Of a DNA stretch of 64,000 nt, positions 45,235 through 58,752 are shown piece by piece. A program made the position numbers and the translations under genes. Position 1 is the first letter of the stretch; each line of letters opens with the position of its first letter. The notes under the pieces were generated by a model, which was not told where the DNA came from, ran no database searches, and saw only the letters and a program-made list of their open reading frames with translations. The stretch is from PFJX01 sp044227325 (lineage in GTDB: Bacteria; Pseudomonadota; Gammaproteobacteria; Burkholderiales; Thiobacillaceae), in NCBI GenBank assembly GCA_044227325.1, contig JBGAFI010000006.1, forward strand, positions 1-64,000. Reading direction: 5' to 3'.

Positions 45235-45609
45235 ATGAACAACACCAAGAAGACCGCCCTGACCCTGGCTTTGGGTTCCGCCATCGCCATGTCCCTTTCC
45301 GCCCCCGCTTCCGCCGCGGAAAGCCCCTTTGCCGCCCTGTCCATGGAGAAGGGCTACATGGTGGCCGAGATGGACAAGGCCACCGAAGGCAAGTGCGGCG
45401 CCAAGGCCAAAGAGGGCAAGTGCGGCGGCGCCAAGGCCAAGGAAGGCAAGTGCGGTGACGGCAAGAGCAGCAAGGACGAGGCCGCCAACAAGAAGATGAT
45501 GAAGGAAGGCAAGTGCGGCGAAGGCAAGTGCGGCGTCAAGAAGCTGAAGGAAGGCAAATGCGGTGACGGCAAGAAGGCCGACGAAGGCAAGTGCGGCGCC
45601 AAGAAGTAA
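45235..45609 (+). CDS. hvfA: HvfA-type RiPP metallophore precursor with seven EGKCG motifs
   Basis: Precursor peptide of 124 aa. A Sec signal peptide (MNNTKKTALTLALGSAIAMS to APASA) precedes a Lys/Gly/Cys-rich body. EGKCG occurs at residues 51-55, 60-64, 70-74, 91-95, 96-100, 106-110 and 117-121; these seven Cys are the only ones in the protein. EGKCG motifs define HvfA-type peptides, in which an MNIO enzyme converts Cys to oxazolone/thioamide copper-binding groups (known from Haemophilus). The next two genes are the matching modification enzyme and partner. A GAAGAGGAG ribosome site precedes the ATG, and an imperfect inverted repeat lies at about 45152-45183. Confidence 0.88.
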   Translation: MNNTKKTALTLALGSAIAMSLSAPASAAESPFAALSMEKGYMVAEMDKATEGKCGAKAKEGKCGGAKAKEGKCGDGKSSKDEAANKKMMKEGKCGEGKCGVKKLKEGKCGDGKKADEGKCGAKK

Positions 45610-45615
45610 GCCGAC

Positions 45616-46473
45616 ATGCCTGACCTCCCGCGTCCGACCGGCGCGGGGCTCGGATTTCGGCGCGATCTCATCGCCGCGCTGAAATCCGAGGTTCCCCAAG
45701 CCATCGACTTCTTCGAGCTCGCGCCGGAAAACTGGATCGACATGGGGGGCCGCTACGCCCGCGATCTGCGCCAGTTCACCGAGCGCCACACCTTCGTCTG
45801 CCACGGCCTGTCCCTGTCCCTGGGCGGCATGACGCCCCTGGACGAGGTTCTGTTGCGCAAGATCAAGGCCTTCATGGCCCAGCACCGGATGCCGCTCTAC
45901 ACCGAGCATCTGTCCTATTGCTCCGACCACGGCCATCTCTACGACCTGATGCCCATTCCCGCCACCTGGGAGGCGGTCAAATACGTGGCCGGCCGCATCC
46001 GCCGGGTGCAGGACATCCTGGAACAGAAGATCGCCATCGAGAACGCCAGCTATTACGTGGCCGCGCCCATCAACGAGATGGACGAGCCCGCCTTCGTCAA
46101 CGCCGTGCTGCAGGAGGCGGACTGCCTGCTGCATCTGGATGTGAACAACATTTACGTGAACAGCGTGAATTTCAAGTTCGACCCGGTCGAGTACCTGAAG
46201 CGGATGCCCGCCGAGCGCATCGTCTACATGCACATGGCCGGCCATTACCGGGAAGCGCCCGATCTGGTCATCGACACCCACGGCGCCGAGGTGATCGATC
46301 CGGTCTGGCAATTGCTGGACACAGCCTATGAATTGCTGGGCGTGCATCCCACCTGCCTGGAACGGGATTTCAATATTCCGCCCCTGGCCGAGTTGATGCC
46401 GGAAGTGGAACGCATCGCCCACATCCAGTCCGCCCACGAACGGGGCAATGCCCGCTCCGCCCGGGCCGCCTGA
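45616..46473 (+). CDS. hvfB: MNIO (DUF692) peptide-modifying enzyme
   Basis: Multinuclear non-haem iron oxidase of 285 aa with a TIM-barrel fold. Likely metal ligands lie in FELAPENWID, VCHGLSLSLGG, YTEHLSYCSDHG, IAIENASYYV, LLHLDVNNIYVNSVNF, VYMHMAGHY, VIDTHGAEV and LERDFNIPP, all standard positions of the family. It is expected to oxidise Cys in the EGKCG repeats of the upstream precursor. It starts six bases after the hvfA stop. Confidence 0.93.
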   Translation: MPDLPRPTGAGLGFRRDLIAALKSEVPQAIDFFELAPENWIDMGGRYARDLRQFTERHTFVCHGLSLSLGGMTPLDEVLLRKIKAFMAQHRMPLYTEHLSYCSDHGHLYDLMPIPATWEAVKYVAGRIRRVQDILEQKIAIENASYYVAAPINEMDEPAFVNAVLQEADCLLHLDVNNIYVNSVNFKFDPVEYLKRMPAERIVYMHMAGHYREAPDLVIDTHGAEVIDPVWQLLDTAYELLGVHPTCLERDFNIPPLAELMPEVERIAHIQSAHERGNARSARAA

Positions 46474-46475
46474 GC

Positions 46476-47225
46476 ATGGACTTCCAACGCTATCAGCGCG
46501 AATTCACCGCCCATATCCGCGACCCGAAAGGCGCGAGCCGTCCCAAGGGCGTGCCGGCGCGGCGCATGAAGGTCTACAACGCGCTGCTCTACAACAACAT
46601 GGAGGGTTTCCTGCTCTCCTGTTTCCCGGTATGCCGCGAGGTGCTCGGCAAGCGCCGCTGGGATCGCTTGGTGCGCGCCTTCTTCCGCGATCACGCCAAC
46701 CACACGCCCTACTTCCGCCAGATTCCCGACGAATTCCTGAAATACCTCCAGGAGGAATGGACGCCGGGCGACGACTATCCCGCCTTCCTGCCGGAGCTGG
46801 CCCATTACGAATGGGTGGAACTGGAGTTGGATACCTCGGACCGGGAGGTGGGCGTCTCCGCCTTCGACCCGGCGGGCGACCCGCTGGCGGGGCGGCCGGT
46901 CCTGAACCCGGTCATGCGCGTGCTCGCCTATCGCTGGCCGGTGCACCAGCTCTCGCCCAGGTACAAGCCCGCGGAACCGCCGGAACAACCCACCTTCACC
47001 CTGGCGTTCCGGGACGCTGAACACCGCGTCCGATTCACCCTGATCAACTCCGCCACCGCCCGGCTGCTGTCCCTGTTGCAGGAAAACGACAGCCTCACCG
47101 GCCTGGCCGCGCTGGGGTTGCTCGAGGCCGACATGGCGCTCCCCGCCGGCGCGCTGCTGGCCCACGGCGCCCAATTGCTCGACGACCTGCGGCGCCAGGG
47201 CGCCATCCTCGGCGTCGCCCGCTGA
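46476..47225 (+). CDS. hvfC: DUF2063 partner protein of the MNIO enzyme
   Basis: Protein of 249 aa with the DUF2063 putative DNA-binding/RiPP-recognition domain at the N-terminus (MDFQRYQREFTAHIRDPKG, VYNALLYNNMEGFLLSCFPV, RAFFRDHANHTPYFRQIPDE, PAFLPELAHYEWVELELDTS). Such proteins bind the leader peptide and present the precursor to the MNIO. The C-terminal winged region (about 160-249) is less conserved. It lies two bases after hvfB. No DoxX-type gene follows. Confidence 0.9.
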   Translation: MDFQRYQREFTAHIRDPKGASRPKGVPARRMKVYNALLYNNMEGFLLSCFPVCREVLGKRRWDRLVRAFFRDHANHTPYFRQIPDEFLKYLQEEWTPGDDYPAFLPELAHYEWVELELDTSDREVGVSAFDPAGDPLAGRPVLNPVMRVLAYRWPVHQLSPRYKPAEPPEQPTFTLAFRDAEHRVRFTLINSATARLLSLLQENDSLTGLAALGLLEADMALPAGALLAHGAQLLDDLRRQGAILGVAR

Positions 47226-47353
47226 CATATCCCCGGCATCGGCCTGGATATAGCCCCCGAGGGGCGCGGTTGGCGATGTACGTCCTACACGCTAAAATTT
47301 CAAACCCGTTATTGGGATTCCGGTCGATTCGGCCGAATTCCACGAACCGCTGC

Positions 47354-47379
47354 AGCCGGTGCTCGCACCGGCTTTTTTT
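47354..47379 (+). terminator. Terminator between hvfC and gltB
   Basis: AGCCGGTG-CTCG-CACCGGCT followed by six to seven T, 44 bases before the gltB ATG. It may end the metallophore operon or attenuate gltB. Confidence 0.85.
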
Positions 47380-47423
47380 CCGGCCCGCCGGATAGCTGGA
47401 CAGAATTTGAGGATGCTAGCGTG

Positions 47424-53530
<6,107 letters not shown>

Positions 53531-53540
53531 CACGCATACC

Positions 53541-53584
53541 CAGGCAACAAAAAAGCCGGCAATTGCCGGCTTTTTTGTTGCCTG
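53541..53584. terminator. Bidirectional terminator gltD / PEP-CTERM gene
   Basis: Perfect 44-bp palindrome. GCCGGCAATTGCCGGC is flanked by A6 and T6 and then by CAGGCAAC/GTTGCCTG. It serves both converging transcripts. Confidence 0.93.
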
Positions 53585-53599
53585 GCGGGCATCGGCCGT

Positions 53600-54445
53600 T
53601 CAGGCCTTCCCGCGCCGCCTGGCCACGAAACCCAGCAGACCCAGCCCCGCCAGCAGCATGGCGTAGCTCTCGGGCTCCGGCACCGGCGTGGTGAAGACGT
53701 AGGCAAACCCTTCCAGACGCAAATTGTAAGTTTGGGATTCGCCGGTCAGGTTGCTGAAGGTGTGTTCCATGCCGGTGAGATAGCCTTCCGTGACACCGCC
53801 CGCGGACGACCCGGTCAGGCCCATGTATTCGTTGAAGTAGGCATAGTTGGCGCCGTCGGGATCGTTGATGTCCACATCGGTGGAATAAAGCTTCAGCCCG
53901 GCGAAGGCGTTGCCTTCCTCTCCCGGCAGGGCTTCCAGATAGACCGAGGCATCATTGTCCGCGTAGGTGATGGTGGCGAACGAGTACGGATCCAGCGTGA
54001 ACTGGAAATCGTAGACGAACTTGGCGCCCATGGATTCGCCGTTGCTCAATGTGCCGTAGACGAAGGCATCGGCGCTGTCGGCGAACTCCGTCTCCGCCTC
54101 GTAGCGGCTCCAATAGGCTTTTGCCGTGGCCTGGTAGCCGGGCAGGTTGAGTTCGTTGGAAAAATCGGCGGCAGGCCACGCGCCGCCATCCCAGTTCTGG
54201 TAGACGTAGTCGTCGGGAGTGGTCCCGTTGTCGTTGAAGGTCGCGCTCACGCCTTCCCGTATCGTCGTCCAGGTCCAAGGCGTGCCGCTGCTGCCGGACC
54301 AGCTGCTGACGTAGAAGCTGGAACTGAAGTTGTAGAGGGAGACGTCCACGTCCCAGGCCTGGGCCGCCGGGCTGGCGGAGAGGCCCAGCAGCGTGGCCAC
54401 CATCGCGAGGGTCTTGAAGTTGAAGGTGCGGGAGAAGGGATGCAT
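53600..54445 (-). CDS. PEP-CTERM sorting-domain protein
   Basis: Secreted protein of 281 aa. Signal peptide about 1-30 (LAMVATLLGLSASPAAQA). The body is rich in S, T, Y, N and D with no known enzyme motif. The C-terminus carries VPEPESYAMLLAGLGLLGFV then ARRRGKA: the PEP motif, hydrophobic helix and Arg tail recognised by an exosortase and linked to exopolysaccharide/floc formation. The exosortase is elsewhere. The gene is preceded by a sigma-54 promoter and a palindrome. Confidence 0.92.
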   Translation of the reverse strand: MHPFSRTFNFKTLAMVATLLGLSASPAAQAWDVDVSLYNFSSSFYVSSWSGSSGTPWTWTTIREGVSATFNDNGTTPDDYVYQNWDGGAWPAADFSNELNLPGYQATAKAYWSRYEAETEFADSADAFVYGTLSNGESMGAKFVYDFQFTLDPYSFATITYADNDASVYLEALPGEEGNAFAGLKLYSTDVDINDPDGANYAYFNEYMGLTGSSAGGVTEGYLTGMEHTFSNLTGESQTYNLRLEGFAYVFTTPVPEPESYAMLLAGLGLLGFVARRRGKA

Positions 54446-54482
54446 GGTCCAAGGCCTTTGAACGTTCGAGTCTCGGTTGGTC

Positions 54483-54498
54483 AGCAGAAATTATGCCA
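54483..54498 (-). promoter_or_regulatory. Sigma-54 promoter of the PEP-CTERM gene
   Basis: Read leftward, TGGCATAATTTCTGCT has GG and GC ten bases apart and fits TGGCAC-N5-TTGCW well. It ends 37 bases before the ATG. PEP-CTERM genes in floc-forming betaproteobacteria are known to need RpoN with the PrsK-PrsR pair. Confidence 0.72.
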
Positions 54499-54515
54499 AC
54501 AAAATATTTGTTGGC
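54495..54515. promoter_or_regulatory. 21-bp palindrome overlapping the sigma-54 -24 element
   Basis: GCCAACAAA-ATA-TTTGTTGGC, perfect nine-base arms. Four bases overlap the -24 element. It could be a repressor or activator site; no regulator is encoded next to it. Confidence 0.65.
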
Positions 54516-54825
54516 CACCGGAAAAACCCGTGTGTGCCCAGAGGCCCTATGTATTCGGCGATTGCGGGGAAGGGCGGGTGTGCTTTCAGCGTGATGTGGC
54601 GGCTTGGGAGATGGGAGGGAGCCGAGATGTGTAAAGTGTGTCGACACCGGGGATGAGTCCTTCACCGGATTCGGCTTAGGGTGTTGTAGGGGCATAGGCC
54701 GGGCAACCCCCGGCCAAAGCCGCTTAGAAAAACCGAGTCGGGTGGAAAAGCACGGAAACACGAATAAGCTCGTCCGCAATCTCAGTGAGGCAAGCGGCCA
54801 ACATCCGGAAAGCAGGCTACCCCGG

Positions 54826-55194
54826 TCAAGCAGCCCGCTTGATCTTCTTCGCCGCCCCCCAAAGCTCCTCCAGGTTGTAATGCAACCGCACCGCCGGATG
54901 CATGACATGCACCACCAGGCCGCCCGCGTCCACCAGCACCCATTCCCCCACCTGCTCGCCCTCGATGCCGATGATCTCGGCGCCGGCTTCCTTCAGCTTC
55001 TTCTGCACGTTGTCGGCCAGGGAGCGGACCTGCCGGTTCGAGTCGCCGCTGGCGATGATCATGGTCTCGAACAGGGAGGAGAGATGGGCCACGTCGAGCA
55101 CGGTGATGTCCTTGCCCTTGATGTCTTCCAGGGCGGAGACGGCGATCTTCGTGAGTTGTTCGGTGGCGAGGGGGTGGGCATGGGGTTCATTCAT
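54826..55194 (-). CDS. rsfS: Ribosomal silencing factor RsfS
   Basis: Binds L14 and blocks subunit joining in starvation (122 aa). IAVSALEDIKGKDITVLDVA, LFETMIIASGDSNRQVRSLA, GEWVLVDAGGLVVHVMHPAV and HYNLEELWGAA are family hallmarks. Overlaps nadD by eight bases. Confidence 0.95.
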   Translation of the reverse strand: MNEPHAHPLATEQLTKIAVSALEDIKGKDITVLDVAHLSSLFETMIIASGDSNRQVRSLADNVQKKLKEAGAEIIGIEGEQVGEWVLVDAGGLVVHVMHPAVRLHYNLEELWGAAKKIKRAA

Positions 55195-55888
55195 AGAGAT
55201 GGTTCTCGGTGATGTAGTCGATGAGGGAATCGGGCAGCAGGTAACGCAGACTCTTGCCGCGCAGGCGCCGGTCGCGGATGCGGCTGGCGGAGATGTCGAG
55301 CTGGGTGATGCCGTGCAGGAAGACGCGGCCGGCGGGGGCGTCGAACGGGTCGTTGCCGGTCTCGCCGGGTTGGTCGGAGCGCCGTTTGGCGAGCTGCTTG
55401 CGCAGGGCGTCCGGCAGCGCTTCTTCCCAGACGGCGGGGGAGAAGCCGGGGCGATGGGCGACGGCGATGTGGGCCAGCTCGAACAGCTTGCGCCATTCGT
55501 GCCAGGTGGTCAGGCCCAGGAAGGCGTCGCTGCCCATGAACAGCACCAGGGGCGTGCCGACGGGAAGCTCGCCGCGCAGGGCGGTCAGGGTGTCGACGCT
55601 GTAGCTGGGGCCGTCCTTGCCGATCTCCCGGTCGTCAAGGACGAAGCGGGGGTTGCCGGCCACGGCCCGGCGCGCCATTTCCAGGCGGTGCTTCGCCTCG
55701 GCCCGGGGCTGGCCGCGATGGGGCGGCGTGCCGGCGGGAATGAAGCGGACCTGGGCGATGCCGAGGGCCTCCGCCATTTCCTCGGCCATGCGCAGATGGC
55801 CGAAATGGATGGGATCGAACGTGCCGCCGAGAACGCCGACCGGACGGGGCGGCGCGCCCGGGTCGCGGGTTTTGCCGTTTCTCCCCAC
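55187..55888 (-). CDS. nadD: Nicotinate-nucleotide adenylyltransferase
   Basis: Makes deamido-NAD from NaMN and ATP (233 aa). The nucleotidyltransferase motif is GVLGGTFDPIHFGHLRMAEE, with VRFIPAGTPPHRGQP, LFMGSDAFLGLTTWHEWRK and the C-terminal SASRIRDRRLRGKSLRYLLP. The first ten residues (MGRNGKTRDP) are not conserved. Confidence 0.95.
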   Translation of the reverse strand: MGRNGKTRDPGAPPRPVGVLGGTFDPIHFGHLRMAEEMAEALGIAQVRFIPAGTPPHRGQPRAEAKHRLEMARRAVAGNPRFVLDDREIGKDGPSYSVDTLTALRGELPVGTPLVLFMGSDAFLGLTTWHEWRKLFELAHIAVAHRPGFSPAVWEEALPDALRKQLAKRRSDQPGETGNDPFDAPAGRVFLHGITQLDISASRIRDRRLRGKSLRYLLPDSLIDYITENHLYE

Positions 55889-55912
55889 CTTTACTCCCCG
55901 CCTCGCGCCGAC

Positions 55913-57110
55913 TCAGCCGCGCACATGCCCGTCGCCCAGCACCACCCATTTCTGGCTGGTGAGGCCTTCCAGGCCCACCGGGCCGCGCGCATGGATCTTG
56001 TCGGTGGAGATGCCGATCTCGGCGCCCAGGCCGTATTCGAAGCCGTCGGCGAAGCGGGTGGAGGCGTTCACCATGACCGAACTGGAATCCACTTCGCGCA
56101 GGAAGCGGCGCGCTTTCGCGTAGTCGTCGGTGACGATGGCGTCGGTGTGGTGGGAGCCATGCCGGTTGATGTGCTCGATGGCCTCATCCAGGCCATTCAC
56201 CACCTTGATGGCGATGATGGGGGCCAGGTATTCGGTATCCCAGTCCTCGTCCGTGGCCGCGACCATGGCCGGCACCAGGGCGCGCGCCTCGGCGCAGCCG
56301 CGCATCTCCACGCCCTTGGCGGAATAGACCTCGGCGATGCGATGCAGCACCACCGGTGCGACGGAGCGCGCCACCAGCAGACTTTCCGTGGTGTTGCAGG
56401 TGCCGTAGCGCTGGGTCTTGGCGTTGTCGGCGATATGCACCGCCTTGGCCATGTCCGCGTCGTCGTCGATGTAGACGTGGCAGTTGCCGTGCAGGTGCTT
56501 GATGACGGGCACCCGCGCCTCGCCGGAGATGCGCTCGATCAGGCCCTTGCCGCCGCGCGGAACGATGACGTCCACGTAGTCCTTCATGGTGATGAGTTCG
56601 CCCACCGCGGCCCGATCGGTGGTCTCGATCACCTGCACCGCGGTTTCCGGCAGGCCGGCGGCGGCCACGCAGGATCGCCGCGTTGCCGGACTTCAGGCAC
56701 AGGCCGGCCGCGTCGGCGGTGACGTTGGGGCGCGCCTCGTAGATGATGCCGATGACGCCCAGGGGCACCCGCATCTTGCCCACCTGGATGCCGGAGGGGC
56801 GGTAGTTGAGTCCGTCCATCCCGCCGATGGGATCGGGCAGGGCGGCGATCTGGCGCAGGCCTTCGGCCATGCCGGCGACGCCCTTCGCGGTCAGGCTGAG
56901 CCGGTCCAGCAGGGCCTCGTCCAGACCATGCTCGCGAGCGGCGGCCATGTCCTTGGCATTCGCGGCCAGGAGCTTGTCGGCATCCCGCTCGATGGCCGAT
57001 GCCATGGCCAGCAGGGCCTGGTTCTTCTGGTTGGTGTCGGCGCGGGCGACGGCGCGGGAGGCTTCCCGGGCCTGGCGGCCGACTGTTTGCATGTAGGTTT
57101 TGATGTCCAT
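55913..57110 (-). pseudogene. proA: Gamma-glutamyl phosphate reductase, interrupted by deletion and frameshift
   Basis: ProA reduces gamma-glutamyl phosphate in proline synthesis. The first part, from ATG 57110 (MDIKTYMQTVGRQAREASRA), reads normally to LCLKSGNAAILRG near 56672. There the frame is lost: the next codons give RRRPAGNR, while family sequence resumes in another frame at AAAGLPETAVQVIETTDRAA and runs to GDGHVRG at 55913. Between ILRG and GLP intact ProA proteins have about 20 residues, which are missing here, so roughly 60 bases not divisible by three are deleted. The catalytic Cys (TQRYGTCNTTESLL) is in the second part. A GTG at 56668 could start the second part but would not restore function. 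A sequencing or assembly error in this GCC-rich stretch is the main alternative. Confidence 0.8.
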
Positions 57111-57119
57111 CTCGTGCTC

Positions 57120-57205
57120 CGTGAAAAGTGAAATGTGATAAGCGGAACGTGGACCAGCATGGCACGTTCCACTTGAGCCGCAACGCGGCGAGTCACGTTT
57201 CACAT
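57120..57205. repeat. Nested inverted repeats between holA and proA
   Basis: GTGAAATGTGA-like and TCACGTTTCAC arms enclose a second pair GGAACGTG/CACGTTCC (57149-57174). It resembles the element at 61545-61640. Confidence 0.55.
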
Positions 57206-57207
57206 CC

Positions 57208-58239
57208 TCAAATCTCGCTGAACGCCGGCGCCTTGCCCCGATGCATCAGAGCCAGGCACAGTTGCTTCAATTCGTCCCAGGCATCTTCCCTGAGCAGACC
57301 CTTCGCGGCCCGATCCAGACGGGACAGGCCGCGCATGGCCAGGGCCAGGCTGTCCGGGCCGGCCCGCTTGAGCGCCCGTTCCACCAAGCCCTGGCGGCTG
57401 TCCCAGACGCGGGCTTCCTGCATCAGGTTGGCGAGGCGCTTGCCCTGGGCCAGGCCGACGGCCAGGCGGTACAGGGTGCGGATTTCGTTGCCTACCACCG
57501 CGAGCACCAGGGGCAGGCCTTCGCCTTCCGCCTTGAGACCGTCCAGTATGCGGCAAAACCGGGCCGCGTCGGCTTTCAGGAAAGCCTCCGACAGGTCGCC
57601 CACGTCATAGCGTGCCACATCCACCACAGCGGACCGGGCGGTGGCCATGTCCAGGATGCCGGGCGGCAGCAGCAGGGCGAGCTTCTCGATTTCCTGGTGC
57701 GCCGCCAGCAGGTTGCCTTCGACCCGGGCGGCGAGCCAGGCCAGGGTTTCCCGGTCCGCCTTCAGGCCGTGCCGGCCGAGACGTTCGCCGATCCAGTCCG
57801 GCAGCTTGTCGATGGGCGGCGGCGCGGTCTGCAGGAACACGCCGGCCCGTTCCAGGGCGGTCGCCCACTTGGTGGATTGGGAGGCCTTGTCGAGGCGGGG
57901 CGTGGTCACCAGCAGCAGGGTGTCGGCGGGCGGGTTGCCGGCCCAGGCCTCCAGGGTCTTGCCGCCCTCGACGCCGGGCTTGCCGGTGGGCAGGCGCAAC
58001 TCGATCAGACGGCGGCTGGAGAACAGGGAGAGGGAGTCGAAGCCGGACAGCCAGCCACGCCAGTCGAAGCCGGTCTCGGCCTGATACGACTGGCGTTCGT
58101 CGTAGCCTTGGGCGCGCGCGGCCGCGCGGATGCGGACGACGGCTTCATCGGTCAGCAGGGGCTCGTCGCCGCTGATCAGCCAGACGCCGGCCAGGCCTTT
58201 GCCGAGGACGCTGTCGAGCTGCTCGCCGCGCAGTTTCAT
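57208..58239 (-). CDS. holA: DNA polymerase III delta subunit
   Basis: Clamp-loader wrench subunit (343 aa). MKLRGEQLDSVLGKGLAGVW, the Walker-A-like SGDEPLLTDEAVVRIRAAAR, and FDSLSLFSSRRLIELRLPTG in the N-terminal part; YDVGDLSEAFLKADAARFCR in the collar region. The start at 58239 overlaps lptE by four bases; a longer frame reading into lptE is rejected. Confidence 0.93.
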   Translation of the reverse strand: MKLRGEQLDSVLGKGLAGVWLISGDEPLLTDEAVVRIRAAARAQGYDERQSYQAETGFDWRGWLSGFDSLSLFSSRRLIELRLPTGKPGVEGGKTLEAWAGNPPADTLLLVTTPRLDKASQSTKWATALERAGVFLQTAPPPIDKLPDWIGERLGRHGLKADRETLAWLAARVEGNLLAAHQEIEKLALLLPPGILDMATARSAVVDVARYDVGDLSEAFLKADAARFCRILDGLKAEGEGLPLVLAVVGNEIRTLYRLAVGLAQGKRLANLMQEARVWDSRQGLVERALKRAGPDSLALAMRGLSRLDRAAKGLLREDAWDELKQLCLALMHRGKAPAFSEI

Positions 58240-58742
58240 CGTTTCAGATAGGACAGCCGGCGCAACGCCTGGCGCAATGCGTCCTGGTCCATGGCCCGGT
58301 TCAGGCTGGCTTCTTCCGCCTCCTTGGACAGGATTTCCGCGTCGCTGTAGGAGAAGTCGCGACTCAACAGGATTTCCGAGGGCGCGATGAGTTCTTTGCC
58401 ATCCGCGTCGACCACGGACATGACGACCTTGTAGGCCAGACGGTATTCCTTGACCTTGCCGGCGCCGGACAGGGACAGGATGCTCTTGGTGCGCTCCTCC
58501 TGGGCCAGCACGATGCGCACCGGCGCATCCTCCCGCTTCGCGGCCAGCTTGCCCTGGCTGGTCAGCGACTGGCGCAGGGTGGCGGCCAGGGACGAGCCCG
58601 AAGCGGCATCCACATAGGCGGCCGTGAATGGCAGCTGGGCCTGGCCGCGCAGCTTGAAGCCGCACCCCGCCAGGCCGGCGGCCAGGATCAGGCCGATCAG
58701 GATGTTTGCCAGTAAACGTCTCACGCCCATCTCCTTGCTCAT
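58236..58742 (-). CDS. lptE: LPS-assembly lipoprotein LptE
   Basis: Outer-membrane lipoprotein plugging LptD (about 168 aa). The signal peptide LLANILIGLILAAG ends in lipobox LAGCGFKLRG. AAYVDAASGSSLAATLRQSL and VKEYRLAYKVVMSVVDADGK are typical. The start is uncertain: ATG 58742 is given, but 58751, 58730 and a GTG at 58724 (six bases after AAGGAG) are alternatives. It directly follows leuS, as is usual. Confidence 0.92.
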   Translation of the reverse strand: MSKEMGVRRLLANILIGLILAAGLAGCGFKLRGQAQLPFTAAYVDAASGSSLAATLRQSLTSQGKLAAKREDAPVRIVLAQEERTKSILSLSGAGKVKEYRLAYKVVMSVVDADGKELIAPSEILLSRDFSYSDAEILSKEAEEASLNRAMDQDALRQALRRLSYLKR

Positions 58743-58752
58743 GTCCAACATC

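Larger units (their letters stand above)
54446..54825. other. Gap between the PEP-CTERM gene and rsfS
   Basis: A 380-bp gap. It holds the promoter and operator listed separately, a GGCCGGG/CCCGGCC hairpin without a T tract (54698-54715), and otherwise nothing recognisable. No coding potential. Confidence 0.55.
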
